DNA of 6,025 bases from Gammaproteobacteria bacterium (GCA_015767355.1 JADWMH010000127.1:1-6025), one strand, 5' to 3'; shown: positions 1 through 5,711, numbered from the stretch's first letter. A program made the numbers and translations. Notes: generated from the sequence alone by a model not told the origin.

Positions 1-27
1 AGTAGCAAAGCAGTAGCAAAGAAATAA
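1..27 (+). CDS. Possible C-terminal end of an upstream gene (partial)
   Basis: Read in frame 1, the first 24 bases encode SSKAVAKK, followed by TAA at 25-27. A short Ala/Lys-rich tail of this kind is common at the C-terminus of DNA-binding or phasin-like proteins, but eight residues cannot identify a family. The stretch also contains AGTAGCAAAG twice with an 11-bp period (1-10 and 12-21), so it could instead be a non-coding repeat. The call rests only on the open frame and plausible composition; the start lies outside the window. Confidence 0.3.
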   Translation, partial: SSKAVAKK

Positions 28-180
28 TCGGACTATTTTACCCTACATGAGTAGCGTGGAATCTTGATTTATATCACCTGAAGTAGTCCTGGTGAGTTGA
101 TGCACAAATATTATTGGTTATTCATGAGTGCTTTGATAGAGTTCATGGCGTGGGTGTATGGAATATCCAACAATCAACTC

Positions 181-188
181 AAGGAAGG
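181..188 (+). promoter_or_regulatory. Ribosome binding site that fixes the ligase start
   Basis: AAGGAAGG lies 7 nt before the ATG at 196. The frame stays open upstream to a TTG at 97 and an ATG at 100, but neither has a comparable site, and the extra 33 residues would place a non-homologous segment before the signal peptide. This supports 196 as the true start. Confidence 0.7.
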
Positions 189-195
189 ATTCACT

Positions 196-1062
196 ATGAT
201 GACGATATGCAAGGATGCAGGGCGATTACTGGCGGTGTTCTCTGTCGCGGCTCTATTTTACCTCCCTGATATTCTGGCAGGTGGAAAGCCGGCGTTGATG
301 CTGGCGACCAGATACCATCAGGGTATCGATATCGGCGATTACTGGGTGAGTGAAAAACTCGATGGAGTGCGCGCCCGCTGGGATGGCAGCCAGCTTGTAT
401 CGAGGGGAGGGTATCGTTTTGCTGCTCCCTCCTGGTTTACCGAAAAGTTTCCGCCGGTGCCCCTGGATGGTGAATTGTGGATAGGACGCGGGCGGTATGA
501 GAAAGTCAGCGCTGTCGTCAGGAAGATGACGCCGCACGATGGCTGGAAGCAGGTTCGCCTGATGGTATTTGACCTGCCGCAGCACCAGGGGAGATTCTCC
601 CGGCGTCTGCAGTCGATGCGGCAACTGGTGGAACAATCCGCATCCCCCTATCTCGCCGTGATCAGGCAATACAAGGTTGCGGACAATGGTGAACTGATGC
701 AGCGGCTGCAATCCGTGATTGACGACGGCGGCGAAGGATTGATGCTGCACCGTGCAGCAGCGCTCTACAGGAACGGGCGCAGCAGTGATCTGCTGAAACT
801 GAAGCAGTTTTCAAATGCTGAAGCGACGGTGATCGGCTATCGGCCGGGCAAGGGGAAGCTTGCGGGGATGACGGGTTCCCTCAAAGTAAGGAGTGATGAC
901 GGTGTTGTTTTTTTTGTCGGCAGTGGCCTCACTATGCAACAGAGAGCAGACCCGCCGCCCATCACCAGCCGTATTACATACAGGTACCAGGGCTTCACGA
1001 AAAACGGTGTGCCGCGTTTTGCTGTTTTCCTGCGTGTGCGCGATGAAACTCCGTTACAATAA
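196..1062 (+). CDS. ATP-dependent DNA ligase, LigE-like, exported
   Basis: This 288-residue protein resembles the minimal bacterial ATP-dependent ligases of the LigE type, which seal nicks in duplex DNA by adenylating a lysine. Visible motifs are motif I EKLDG at 53-57 (catalytic K54), R59, motif Ia SRGG at 69-72, motif III LDGELW at 90-95, motif IIIa LMVFDLP at 122-128, motif IV EGLMLH at 180-185 and motif V LLKLK at 199-203. A compact OB-fold follows, ending near 284, and no helix-hairpin-helix or BRCT domain is present. The N-terminus has a short charged region and a hydrophobic run at about 10-28 (LLAVFSVAAL...), consistent with a Sec signal peptide and periplasmic location, as known for LigE. 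The start at 196 follows a strong AAGGAAGG. All catalytic motifs are intact, so it is probably active. In LigE carriers a role in processing incoming or extracellular DNA has been proposed; that role is inferred here. hisB starts 31 bp downstream. Confidence 0.93.
   Translation: MMTICKDAGRLLAVFSVAALFYLPDILAGGKPALMLATRYHQGIDIGDYWVSEKLDGVRARWDGSQLVSRGGYRFAAPSWFTEKFPPVPLDGELWIGRGRYEKVSAVVRKMTPHDGWKQVRLMVFDLPQHQGRFSRRLQSMRQLVEQSASPYLAVIRQYKVADNGELMQRLQSVIDDGGEGLMLHRAAALYRNGRSSDLLKLKQFSNAEATVIGYRPGKGKLAGMTGSLKVRSDDGVVFFVGSGLTMQQRADPPPITSRITYRYQGFTKNGVPRFAVFLRVRDETPLQ
1055..1060 (+). promoter_or_regulatory. Candidate -10 element for hisB
   Basis: TACAAT matches the sigma-70 -10 consensus at five of six positions and overlaps the last codons and stop of the ligase gene. 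A start point near 1067 would suit hisB translation from 1094. No convincing -35 hexamer is seen at 16-18 bp upstream (GCGTGT region), so this is tentative; hisB could instead be read through from the ligase gene. Confidence 0.3.
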
Positions 1063-1093
1063 CTCCGATTATCCATCAATGGATCAAATGACA

Positions 1094-1684
1094 ATGTCAC
1101 GAACAGCCGAAGTCGAACGCAATACGCTGGAGACTCAAATCAGGGTCGCCATCAATCTGGATGGCGGCGGAAGCGCCTCTTTTGATACAGGGATACCTTT
1201 TCTGGAGCATATGCTCGATCAGGTTGCCCGCCACGGGCTGGTGGATCTTGAGATCTCAGCCAAAGGTGACAGGCACATCGATGACCACCACACTGTCGAG
1301 GATATCGGCATCACCATGGGACAGGCGTTTGCCGGGGCTGTGGGCGACAAAAAAGGCATCTACCGCTATGGCCACGCCTATGTGCCGCTGGACGAGGCTT
1401 TGACGCGTGTCGTTATTGATCTCTCCGGGCGCCCCGGACTGGAGTTTGATGTCGATTTCAGGCGCAGCGCCATAGGTGATTTTGATGTCGATCTGTTTGT
1501 CGAATTTTTCCAGGGGTTTGTCAATCATGCCGGTGTGACACTGCATATCGACAATCTGCGCGGCCGTAATGCGCACCATATTGCCGAGACCATCTTCAAG
1601 GCGTTTGGCCGCGCACTGCGCATGGCGCTTGAAGCCGATCCGCGCATGTCAGGCACGATGCCGTCAACCAAGGGGTCACTCTAG
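1094..1684 (+). CDS. hisB: Imidazoleglycerol-phosphate dehydratase HisB
   Basis: HisB dehydrates imidazole glycerol phosphate to imidazole acetol phosphate in histidine synthesis, using Mn2+ in a 24-subunit cytoplasmic enzyme. The 196-residue protein is the monofunctional form; the N-terminal HAD phosphatase of the E. coli bifunctional enzyme is absent. The two duplicated metal-binding motifs are visible: HIDDHHTVED at 61-70 and the HHIAE segment at 161-165. Other conserved blocks are VERNTLETQI near the N-terminus, DTGIPFLEHM at 31-40, GHAYVPLDEAL at 93-103, FFQGFVNHAG at 138-147 and the C-terminal MPSTKGSL. In-frame ATGs lie at 1079, 1088 and 1094. I chose 1094 because it gives the family's usual N-terminus and length (P. 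aeruginosa HisB is 197 residues by recall), though none has a strong Shine-Dalgarno (GGA at 1081-1083 is the best). The TAG stop lies inside the left arm of a perfect palindrome. Confidence 0.97.
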   Translation: MSRTAEVERNTLETQIRVAINLDGGGSASFDTGIPFLEHMLDQVARHGLVDLEISAKGDRHIDDHHTVEDIGITMGQAFAGAVGDKKGIYRYGHAYVPLDEALTRVVIDLSGRPGLEFDVDFRRSAIGDFDVDLFVEFFQGFVNHAGVTLHIDNLRGRNAHHIAETIFKAFGRALRMALEADPRMSGTMPSTKGSL

Positions 1685-1744
1685 GAGCCTGTCCGCAGTA
1701 GGTCTTCTATTCTCGGACAGGCTCCTAGTAATTTTTGAGTGACC
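1674..1744 (+). terminator. Possible hisB terminator: outer 8-bp inverted repeat around the palindrome
   Basis: GGTCACTC (1674-1681, the end of hisB) is the exact reverse complement of GAGTGACC (1737-1744). The inner 15-bp palindrome lies inside it, and TAATTTTT (1729-1736) would bulge on the 3' side. If the 40-bp insert plus one CTAG is removed in thought, the arms enclose an 11-nt loop, TAGTAATTTTT. No T-run follows the outer stem, so a classical intrinsic terminator is not proven; the inner stem followed by TTTTT is the better candidate. Confidence 0.35.
1681..1728. repeat. 15-bp perfect inverted repeat overlapping hisB stop (possible miniature mobile element)
   Basis: CTAGGAGCCTGTCCG (1681-1695) and its exact reverse complement (1714-1728) flank an 18-nt loop. 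Each end is CTAG. One reading is a 40-bp insert (1685-1724) with 11-bp termini GAGCCTGTCCG, flanked by a CTAG target duplication. Because CTAG is itself palindromic, duplication and terminal repeat cannot be told apart from one copy. The termini resemble, from memory, ends of some IS5-family elements that use CTAG/TA targets; this is unverified. TTTTT at 1732-1736 follows three bases after the stem, so the hairpin could also work as a terminator or attenuate transcription into hisH. Confidence 0.8.
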
Positions 1745-1779
1745 AACATCTTTACAAATGAGTCAAATTTCAATAATGG

Positions 1780-1840
1780 CTCTCGCGAAGACGCAAAGAT
1801 CGCCAAGAAAACCTTTGCGGTCTTTGCGCCTTGGCGAGAG
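1780..1840. repeat. Imperfect palindromic intergenic repeat of CGCNAAG units
   Basis: The arms at about 1780-1806 and 1815-1840 pair over roughly 26 bp with a few mismatches and one bulge, around an A-rich loop (about 1807-1814). The outer ends differ by one base (CTCTCGCG versus GGCGAGAG reversed). Each arm consists of three near-identical 8-9-mers: on the left CGCGAAGA, CGCAAAGA and CGCCAAGA, and on the right their complements. Similar CGCAAAG-rich hairpins are, to my recollection, dispersed in many environmental bacterial genomes. No ORF or T-run is associated. It lies in the hisB-hisH gap and could fold in RNA from either strand. Confidence 0.75.
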
Positions 1841-1891
1841 ATAATGCTCACTTTCATGCCTTGTAAGTCTGAGGCCAGGTCTCGCTAGTCT

Positions 1892-2530
1892 ATGGAAAAG
1901 ATTGTCATTGTCGATTACAGCCTGGGAAATTTGCGATCGGTCTCCAAGGCCGTGGAGCATGTCGCCACGGACGCAGAGGTTGTCGTCAGCGACGATGCCC
2001 GTGTGATTCATGACGCCGACCGCGTGGTTTTCCCCGGCCAGGGCGCCGCACGCGACTGCATGGCTGCCATCAGCGACCACCATGTTGAGCGCGCAGTGCG
2101 TGAAGCTGCAGCAAGCAAGCCGTTTCTGGGGATCTGCATGGGGCTTCAGGTGCTGATGGATCATAGCGAGGAGAACGGCGGTACCGATCTTCTAGGTATG
2201 ATGCCCGGCAAGGTGCAGCATTTCTCGGGTGATTTCAAGGGGGATAATGGTCTGCCATTGAAAATCCCGCATATGGGTTGGAGCCAGGTTGAGCACGCCA
2301 TTGATCATCCATTGTGGCGAGGCATAGCCGATCACAGCCGCTTCTATTTTGTTCACAGCTATTTTGTGGTTCCTGAAGAGAGCGACCTGATTGCCGCCAC
2401 TACGGAGTATGGCGAGCGCTTCACCTGCGCAATCGCCAGAGATAACCTCTTTGCAGTGCAGTTCCATCCTGAAAAAAGCGCTGATGATGGTCTGCAGCTG
2501 CTGAAAAACTTTGTTAACTGGAAACTTTGA
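1892..2530 (+). CDS. hisH: Imidazole glycerol phosphate synthase, glutaminase subunit HisH
   Basis: HisH is the class I glutamine amidotransferase subunit of IGP synthase. It hydrolyses glutamine and channels ammonia to HisF, which forms imidazole glycerol phosphate and AICAR from PRFAR. The 212-residue length is normal. The triad is visible: nucleophile C82 in GICMGLQVL (80-88), and H192 and E194 in FAVQFHPEKS (187-196). Other family blocks are the N-terminal IVIVDYSLGNLRSV, FPGQGAARDCM at 47-57, IPHMGWSQV at 125-133 and FYFVHSYFV at 151-159. The ATG at 1892 gives the expected N-terminus, but the Shine-Dalgarno is weak (AGGT at 1877-1880). The gene is preceded by 207 bp with two palindromes and followed after 2 bp by hisA, implying coupled translation. 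Its obligate partner HisF is not encoded in this window. Confidence 0.97.
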   Translation: MEKIVIVDYSLGNLRSVSKAVEHVATDAEVVVSDDARVIHDADRVVFPGQGAARDCMAAISDHHVERAVREAAASKPFLGICMGLQVLMDHSEENGGTDLLGMMPGKVQHFSGDFKGDNGLPLKIPHMGWSQVEHAIDHPLWRGIADHSRFYFVHSYFVVPEESDLIAATTEYGERFTCAIARDNLFAVQFHPEKSADDGLQLLKNFVNWKL

Positions 2531-2532
2531 TT

Positions 2533-3261
2533 ATGCTGATAATTCCTGCGATAGATCTCAAGGATGGTAAATGCGTGCGTCTGCGCCAGGGGCGCATGGA
2601 GGATGATACGGTGTTCTCGGACGATCCGGTATCGATGGCAAAACGCTGGGTCGATGCCGGTGCGCGCCGCCTGCATCTGGTTGATCTCAACGGTGCATTT
2701 GAGGGTGAGCCGGTCAATGGCGACGTAGTGCGCGCCATTACGCAGGCGTTTCCTGAGCTGCCGGTCCAGGTGGGCGGAGGAATCCGTGATGCCGAAACCA
2801 TTGAGTCTTACCTCAAGGCAGGCGTTGAGTACTGCATCATCGGTACAAAGGCAGTGCGTGAACCGGAGTTTGTCGAGCGGGTGTGCAAACAGTTCCCCGG
2901 CCATATTATTGTCGGCATCGATGCCAAAGATGGCATGGTGGCTGTCGAGGGCTGGGCGGAGGTCTCCGATGTTAAAGCGGTTGATCTTGCAAGGCGTTTT
3001 GAAGATTCCGGTGTCAGCGCCATTGTCTATACCGATATCAGCCGCGACGGTATGATGCAGGGCGTCAATGCAGAAGCAACGGCGGCGCTGGCCGGGTCGA
3101 TCTCGATTCCCGTGGTTGCCTCAGGTGGCATCACCAATATGGATGATATTCACCGATTACTGGAGGTCGCGGACAGTGGTATCGACAGCGCCATTACCGG
3201 CAGGGCAATTTACGAGGGAACCCTCGATTTCAGCGATGCACAGCGGGTTGCTGACACCTGA
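2533..3261 (+). CDS. hisA: ProFAR isomerase HisA
   Basis: HisA catalyses the Amadori isomerisation of ProFAR to PRFAR, the substrate of HisH-HisF. The 242-residue protein is a standard length (beta-alpha)8 barrel. Catalytic aspartate D8 lies in IPAIDLKDG, and the second acid, D130, in VGIDAKDG. Phosphate-binding loops are VQVGGGIR at 78-85 and VVASGGITNMDDI at 194-206. YTDISRDGMMQG at 167-178 marks the second half-barrel and carries T168 and D169. The ATG at 2533 gives the canonical MLIIPAIDLK start. A TTG six bases earlier (2527) overlaps the hisH stop and is less likely. No strong Shine-Dalgarno is seen, so translation probably depends on ribosomes finishing hisH. In related gammaproteobacteria hisF usually follows; here a convergent purT ends 24 bp downstream. 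Confidence 0.96.
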   Translation: MLIIPAIDLKDGKCVRLRQGRMEDDTVFSDDPVSMAKRWVDAGARRLHLVDLNGAFEGEPVNGDVVRAITQAFPELPVQVGGGIRDAETIESYLKAGVEYCIIGTKAVREPEFVERVCKQFPGHIIVGIDAKDGMVAVEGWAEVSDVKAVDLARRFEDSGVSAIVYTDISRDGMMQGVNAEATAALAGSISIPVVASGGITNMDDIHRLLEVADSGIDSAITGRAIYEGTLDFSDAQRVADT

Positions 3262-3285
3262 TTAGTTAGGGTTAGGGGGCGGCAT
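3262..3285. other. Short convergent hisA/purT junction
   Basis: Only 24 bp separate the hisA stop (TGA, ending 3261) from the purT stop (TGA on the - strand, starting 3286). The stretch is G-rich with TTAGGG twice in tandem (3266-3277). I see no stem-loop with a T-run on either strand, so termination of both units may occur inside the opposite gene or be factor dependent. Confidence 0.6.
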
Positions 3286-4467
3286 TCATAGATTAATCTC
3301 AATCGCGTCGGCCCCATCCATCGCCTTTCGTCTCGCATCATCAAGCGTTTCGCCGCGCGCCAGTACGACTCCCATGCGGCGTTGACCACTAACCTCCGGT
3401 TTTCCAAAAAGACGAACCTGGGTATCCGGCTGTTCCAGGGCGGCCTCGAGGTTGTCGAAGCTGACCTGCGAAGACTCTCCTTCAGCGAGTATGACGCTGG
3501 AGGCTGACGGGCCGTGAAAATGGATGTTGGGAACTGGAAGTCCAAGAATGGCTCTCGCATGCAGCGCAAACTGGGAGAGATCCTGGGAGATCATGGTGAC
3601 CATGCCGGTATCATGCGGGCGGGGGGAGACCTCGCTGAAAATCACTTCATCACCCTTGATAAAGAGTTCGACGCCATAGATCCCCCGGCCGCCCAGTGCA
3701 CCTGTCACTTGTGCGGCAATTCCTCTGGCTGTGGCAATGGCCTGATCACTCATAGGTTGAGGCTGCCAGGATTGCCGGTAGTCCCCGTCGACCTGGGTAT
3801 GTCCGATCGGCTCGCAAAAGCTGGTTCCTCCGGCGTGGCGTACGGTCAGAAGTGTGATCTCGTAGTCGAAATCGACAAATCCCTCGACGATAACCTTGCC
3901 TGCGCCGCTGCGCCCTCCCTGTTGCGCATACTCCCAGGCGGCATCGATATCCGACTCTTTCAGGATAGTGCTTTGCCCCTTGCCGGATGAACTCATGATT
4001 GGCTTGATGATGCAGGGCAAGCCGATATCGGCAATCGCCTGATCGAACTCTTCCCTGTTTTCTGCAAAACGGTATGCAGAGGTATGGATGCCCAGCTCTT
4101 CTGCAGCAAGGCAACGGATGCCTTCGCGGTTCATGGTCAACTGAGCAGCACGGGCAGTCGGTATCACGGCGAAACCCTCTGCCTCAAGTGCGGCCAGGGT
4201 ATCTGTTGCGATCGCCTCGATTTCCGGCACGATATAGTGCGGCTTCTCACTCTCGATGATTGTACGCAGCGCTTCACCATCGAGCATGGAGATGACATGG
4301 CTGCGATGGGCTACCTGCATGGCCGGTGCATCGGCATAGCGGTCTATGACGATGACTTCGACGCCAAGGCGCTGCAGTTCGATGACCACCTCTTTGCCAA
4401 GTTCGCCGCCTCCGCAGAAGAGTACACGGGTTGCAGAGGGAGAGAGGGGAGTGCCTATGGTTGTCAT
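3286..4467 (-). CDS. purT: Formate-dependent phosphoribosylglycinamide formyltransferase PurT
   Basis: PurT makes formyl-GAR from GAR, formate and ATP through a formyl phosphate intermediate, replacing the folate-dependent PurN step of purine synthesis. The 393-residue protein closely matches E. coli PurT (392 residues by recall). An N-terminal Rossmann-like domain starts with RVLFCGGGELGKEV (14-27) and contains DRYADAPAM (42-50). EKPHYIVPEIEAIATD (74-89) is highly conserved, as is TMNREGIRCLAAEEL. The ATP-grasp domain has the SSSGKGQ loop at 159-165 and Mg ligands E268 (YGVELF) and E279 (FSEVSPRPHDTG). The ATG at 4467 is preceded by AGGG 8 nt upstream on the coding strand. Only 19 bp separate it from the methyltransferase gene upstream, so cotranscription is likely. 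No truncation or frameshift is seen. Confidence 0.97.
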   Translation of the reverse strand: MTTIGTPLSPSATRVLFCGGGELGKEVVIELQRLGVEVIVIDRYADAPAMQVAHRSHVISMLDGEALRTIIESEKPHYIVPEIEAIATDTLAALEAEGFAVIPTARAAQLTMNREGIRCLAAEELGIHTSAYRFAENREEFDQAIADIGLPCIIKPIMSSSGKGQSTILKESDIDAAWEYAQQGGRSGAGKVIVEGFVDFDYEITLLTVRHAGGTSFCEPIGHTQVDGDYRQSWQPQPMSDQAIATARGIAAQVTGALGGRGIYGVELFIKGDEVIFSEVSPRPHDTGMVTMISQDLSQFALHARAILGLPVPNIHFHGPSASSVILAEGESSQVSFDNLEAALEQPDTQVRLFGKPEVSGQRRMGVVLARGETLDDARRKAMDGADAIEINL

Positions 4468-4486
4468 GTTGTATGCCCTGAAGTTT

Positions 4487-5077
4487 TTACTCTTTGATCG
4501 CCATTGCCACGGTGTAGCTCTTACCCTGCTTGAGTTTTTTATGGTTGCCGAAGACCTCGGTAAACGCGCGTTTGATGAAATTGCGCAGCCCGGAAATTAC
4601 AACCACGTAGAAGCGCCCGCCCGGCTCGAGATGGTCATAGATGTCCTGGAAGAAGAGGTAGTAGTGCTCATTGCTGGTTTTGGCCGGCAGGTTGGTGATT
4701 GCCAGAGTGAACGACTGCTTGCCAATATGTTTGAGTCCGTCACTGAGCTGTACAGAGACGTTGCTGATGTTGTTCAGGGCGGCGTTTTTTGCTGCATACT
4801 CGACGGCAACAAAATCCTTGTCGACCAGCAGACACTCTCCCTGCGGCGCCAGCCTGGCGATCGTCAGTCCCAGGGGGCCGTAACCGCAGCCGAGGTCAAT
4901 CGCCCTGTCATCACTTCTGACATCAAGATACTCCAGCAGCATGCGCGTGCCCTGATCGATGGCGCGCGGGGAGAAGAGTCCCCAGGTGGTGTGAAACAGG
5001 AGATGCTCTCCTTTGAGCGTGTCGCTGAAGTTGATCTCTTTGCGCAGCTCGGCAATTTTATACTTATCCAGGGGCAA
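4487..5077 (-). CDS. RsmC-like class I SAM-dependent methyltransferase (MTS domain), TTG start
   Basis: This 196-residue protein resembles the C-terminal catalytic domain of RsmC/RlmG-type methyltransferases (MTS, 'methyltransferase small'), many of which modify guanine N2 in rRNA. The family entry signature WGLFSPRAIDQGTRMLLEYL spans 32-51. SAM-binding motif I is DLGCGYGPLG at 61-70, and the motif II acid is D86 in LLVDKD. Motif IV, normally NPPF, is here NLPA at 129-132, a real departure that could mean a different target. It lacks the extra N-terminal domain of full-length RsmC. The start is unusual: an in-frame stop (TAA at 5083-5081) precedes a TTG at 5077, no ATG occurs until residue 46, and GAGAG lies 7 nt before the TTG, so a TTG start is well supported. 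purT follows after 19 bp. The substrate is not determinable from sequence. Confidence 0.85.
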   Translation of the reverse strand: MPLDKYKIAELRKEINFSDTLKGEHLLFHTTWGLFSPRAIDQGTRMLLEYLDVRSDDRAIDLGCGYGPLGLTIARLAPQGECLLVDKDFVAVEYAAKNAALNNISNVSVQLSDGLKHIGKQSFTLAITNLPAKTSNEHYYLFFQDIYDHLEPGGRFYVVVISGLRNFIKRAFTEVFGNHKKLKQGKSYTVAMAIKE

Positions 5078-5084
5078 GGTTTAT

Positions 5085-5089
5085 CTCTC
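5085..5089 (-). promoter_or_regulatory. Ribosome binding site supporting the TTG start of the methyltransferase
   Basis: On the - strand GAGAG lies 7 nt before the TTG at 5077. With the in-frame TAA at 5083-5081 it leaves TTG as the only reasonable start. Confidence 0.55.
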
Positions 5090-5156
5090 GATAGGGGTAT
5101 AGATATGGCCGGGGATTTGAGCAGAAAGCAGCAGGATCTGAGAGGCAATGGTGGCT

Positions 5157-5558
5157 TTACAGATAGCGTCGCCAGTGATCGGGGCGTACGTCACGGCAAC
5201 CGTGGTTTATCTGGTTATAGCGTGCAATAAAAACCTTTCTGGTGCAGTTGCTGTTGCCTTTGGTGCAGCCCTGATTGGCGCGCTCGGTCTCTTCAGTGTA
5301 GAAGAAGAGCGCGTCGCGGAGTTTGTTGATGAGATTGTTCTTGAGAAAAAATCCGGCTTCTATCAGGCCTTCCTCAATTTGCTCCAGGTTGATCTCAAGC
5401 AGGTGGTAGGTGATGCGCAAATGATTCGCAGATACGGCGCTGAGATCAAGAATTCCCTTAACACCGGCAAGGCGTTCTGCGGCCGTATTGGCCTGATGTC
5501 CATCCGGATGAGATTTGTCAAAAAAAATCTCTCTTGTTTTAATATTCCTCTTCTCCAT
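5157..5558 (-). CDS. Small hypothetical protein with HMA-like (ferredoxin-fold) region
   Basis: I do not recognise a named family. The 133-residue protein has a region, about 24-75, with the pattern of a heavy-metal-associated domain: a helix ending AERLAGVKGI, a strand ILDLSAVS, a strand HLRITYHLLEI, a helix LEQIEEGLIEAGF and a last short strand. The CxxC metal loop expected near the start of such a domain is missing; the matching place reads DKSHPDGH. The C-terminal half has LRDALFFYTEETERAN (80-95), three cysteines (C98, C105, C121) and an ending RPDHWRRYL that looks conserved in type. No signal peptide or membrane segment is evident. The ATG at 5558 has AGGA 8 nt upstream. It is the first gene of the probable - strand unit, 79 bp before the methyltransferase. 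A binding or regulatory role is possible but unproven. Confidence 0.7.
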   Translation of the reverse strand: MEKRNIKTREIFFDKSHPDGHQANTAAERLAGVKGILDLSAVSANHLRITYHLLEINLEQIEEGLIEAGFFLKNNLINKLRDALFFYTEETERANQGCTKGNSNCTRKVFIARYNQINHGCRDVRPDHWRRYL

Positions 5559-5604
5559 GTCGTTAATCCTATCTGATAATCCGCAATTTGCAAGTGGTTA
5601 AATG

Positions 5605-5636
5605 CACATATGTGGCAAGAAGTTTTGTCGCGACAA
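5605..5636. promoter_or_regulatory. Paired palindromes, candidate operator
   Basis: CACATATGTG (5605-5614) and TTGTCGCGACAA (5625-5636) are perfect palindromes of 10 and 12 bp. Their centres are 21 bp apart, about two helical turns, which would put bound dimers on the same DNA face. On the - strand TTGTCG and CATATG sit 18 bp apart and could double as a poor -35/-10 pair. The regulator is unknown, and short palindromes can occur by chance. Confidence 0.35.
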
Positions 5637-5682
5637 GTAAAAAATTGGGAAATTACTACTGTTTTTTATGCGGGATACGCTA

Positions 5683-5711
5683 TTTTCACTAATAAACTCT
5701 GGTAATAGACT
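5683..5711 (+). promoter_or_regulatory. Weak candidate sigma-70 promoter for the Pro/Ala-rich gene
   Basis: TTTTCA (5683-5688) and TAGACT (5706-5711) have a 17-bp spacer and four of six consensus matches each. The position is plausible, giving a leader of about 60 nt that includes the tandem repeat. In an AT-rich region such matches are expected by chance. Confidence 0.2.

Noticed and set aside
74..95. TCACC/GGTGA 5-bp hairpin upstream of the ligase
   Set aside because: The stem is only 5 bp with a 12-nt loop and no T-run; likely chance.
97..195. Upstream extension of the ligase frame to a TTG at 97 or ATG at 100
   Set aside because: No ribosome binding site, and the extension precedes a normal signal peptide; the ATG at 196 has AAGGAAGG at good spacing.
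893..1093. Long open upstream extension of the hisB frame into the ligase gene
   Set aside because: It overlaps well-conserved ligase coding sequence and does not look like any HisB N-terminal domain, including the HAD phosphatase; the HisB family start is at 1094.
1785..1836. CGCNAAG units as a mini CRISPR-like array
   Set aside because: Units are 8-9 bp with no spacers and are arranged as an inverted repeat, which fits a hairpin and not a CRISPR.
3266..3277. Telomere-like TTAGGG tandem between hisA and purT
   Set aside because: Only two units in a bacterial chromosome; chance similarity.
4346..5230. 294-codon + strand open frame opposite the methyltransferase and its flanks
   Set aside because: The - strand holds a methyltransferase with clear motifs and an intact purT; the + frame shows no recognisable domain and is a reading shadow.
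5613..5628. Possible sigma-54 promoter (TGGCAAG...TTTGT)
   Set aside because: The -24 GG is present, but the essential -12 GC is TG at the required 10-nt spacing.
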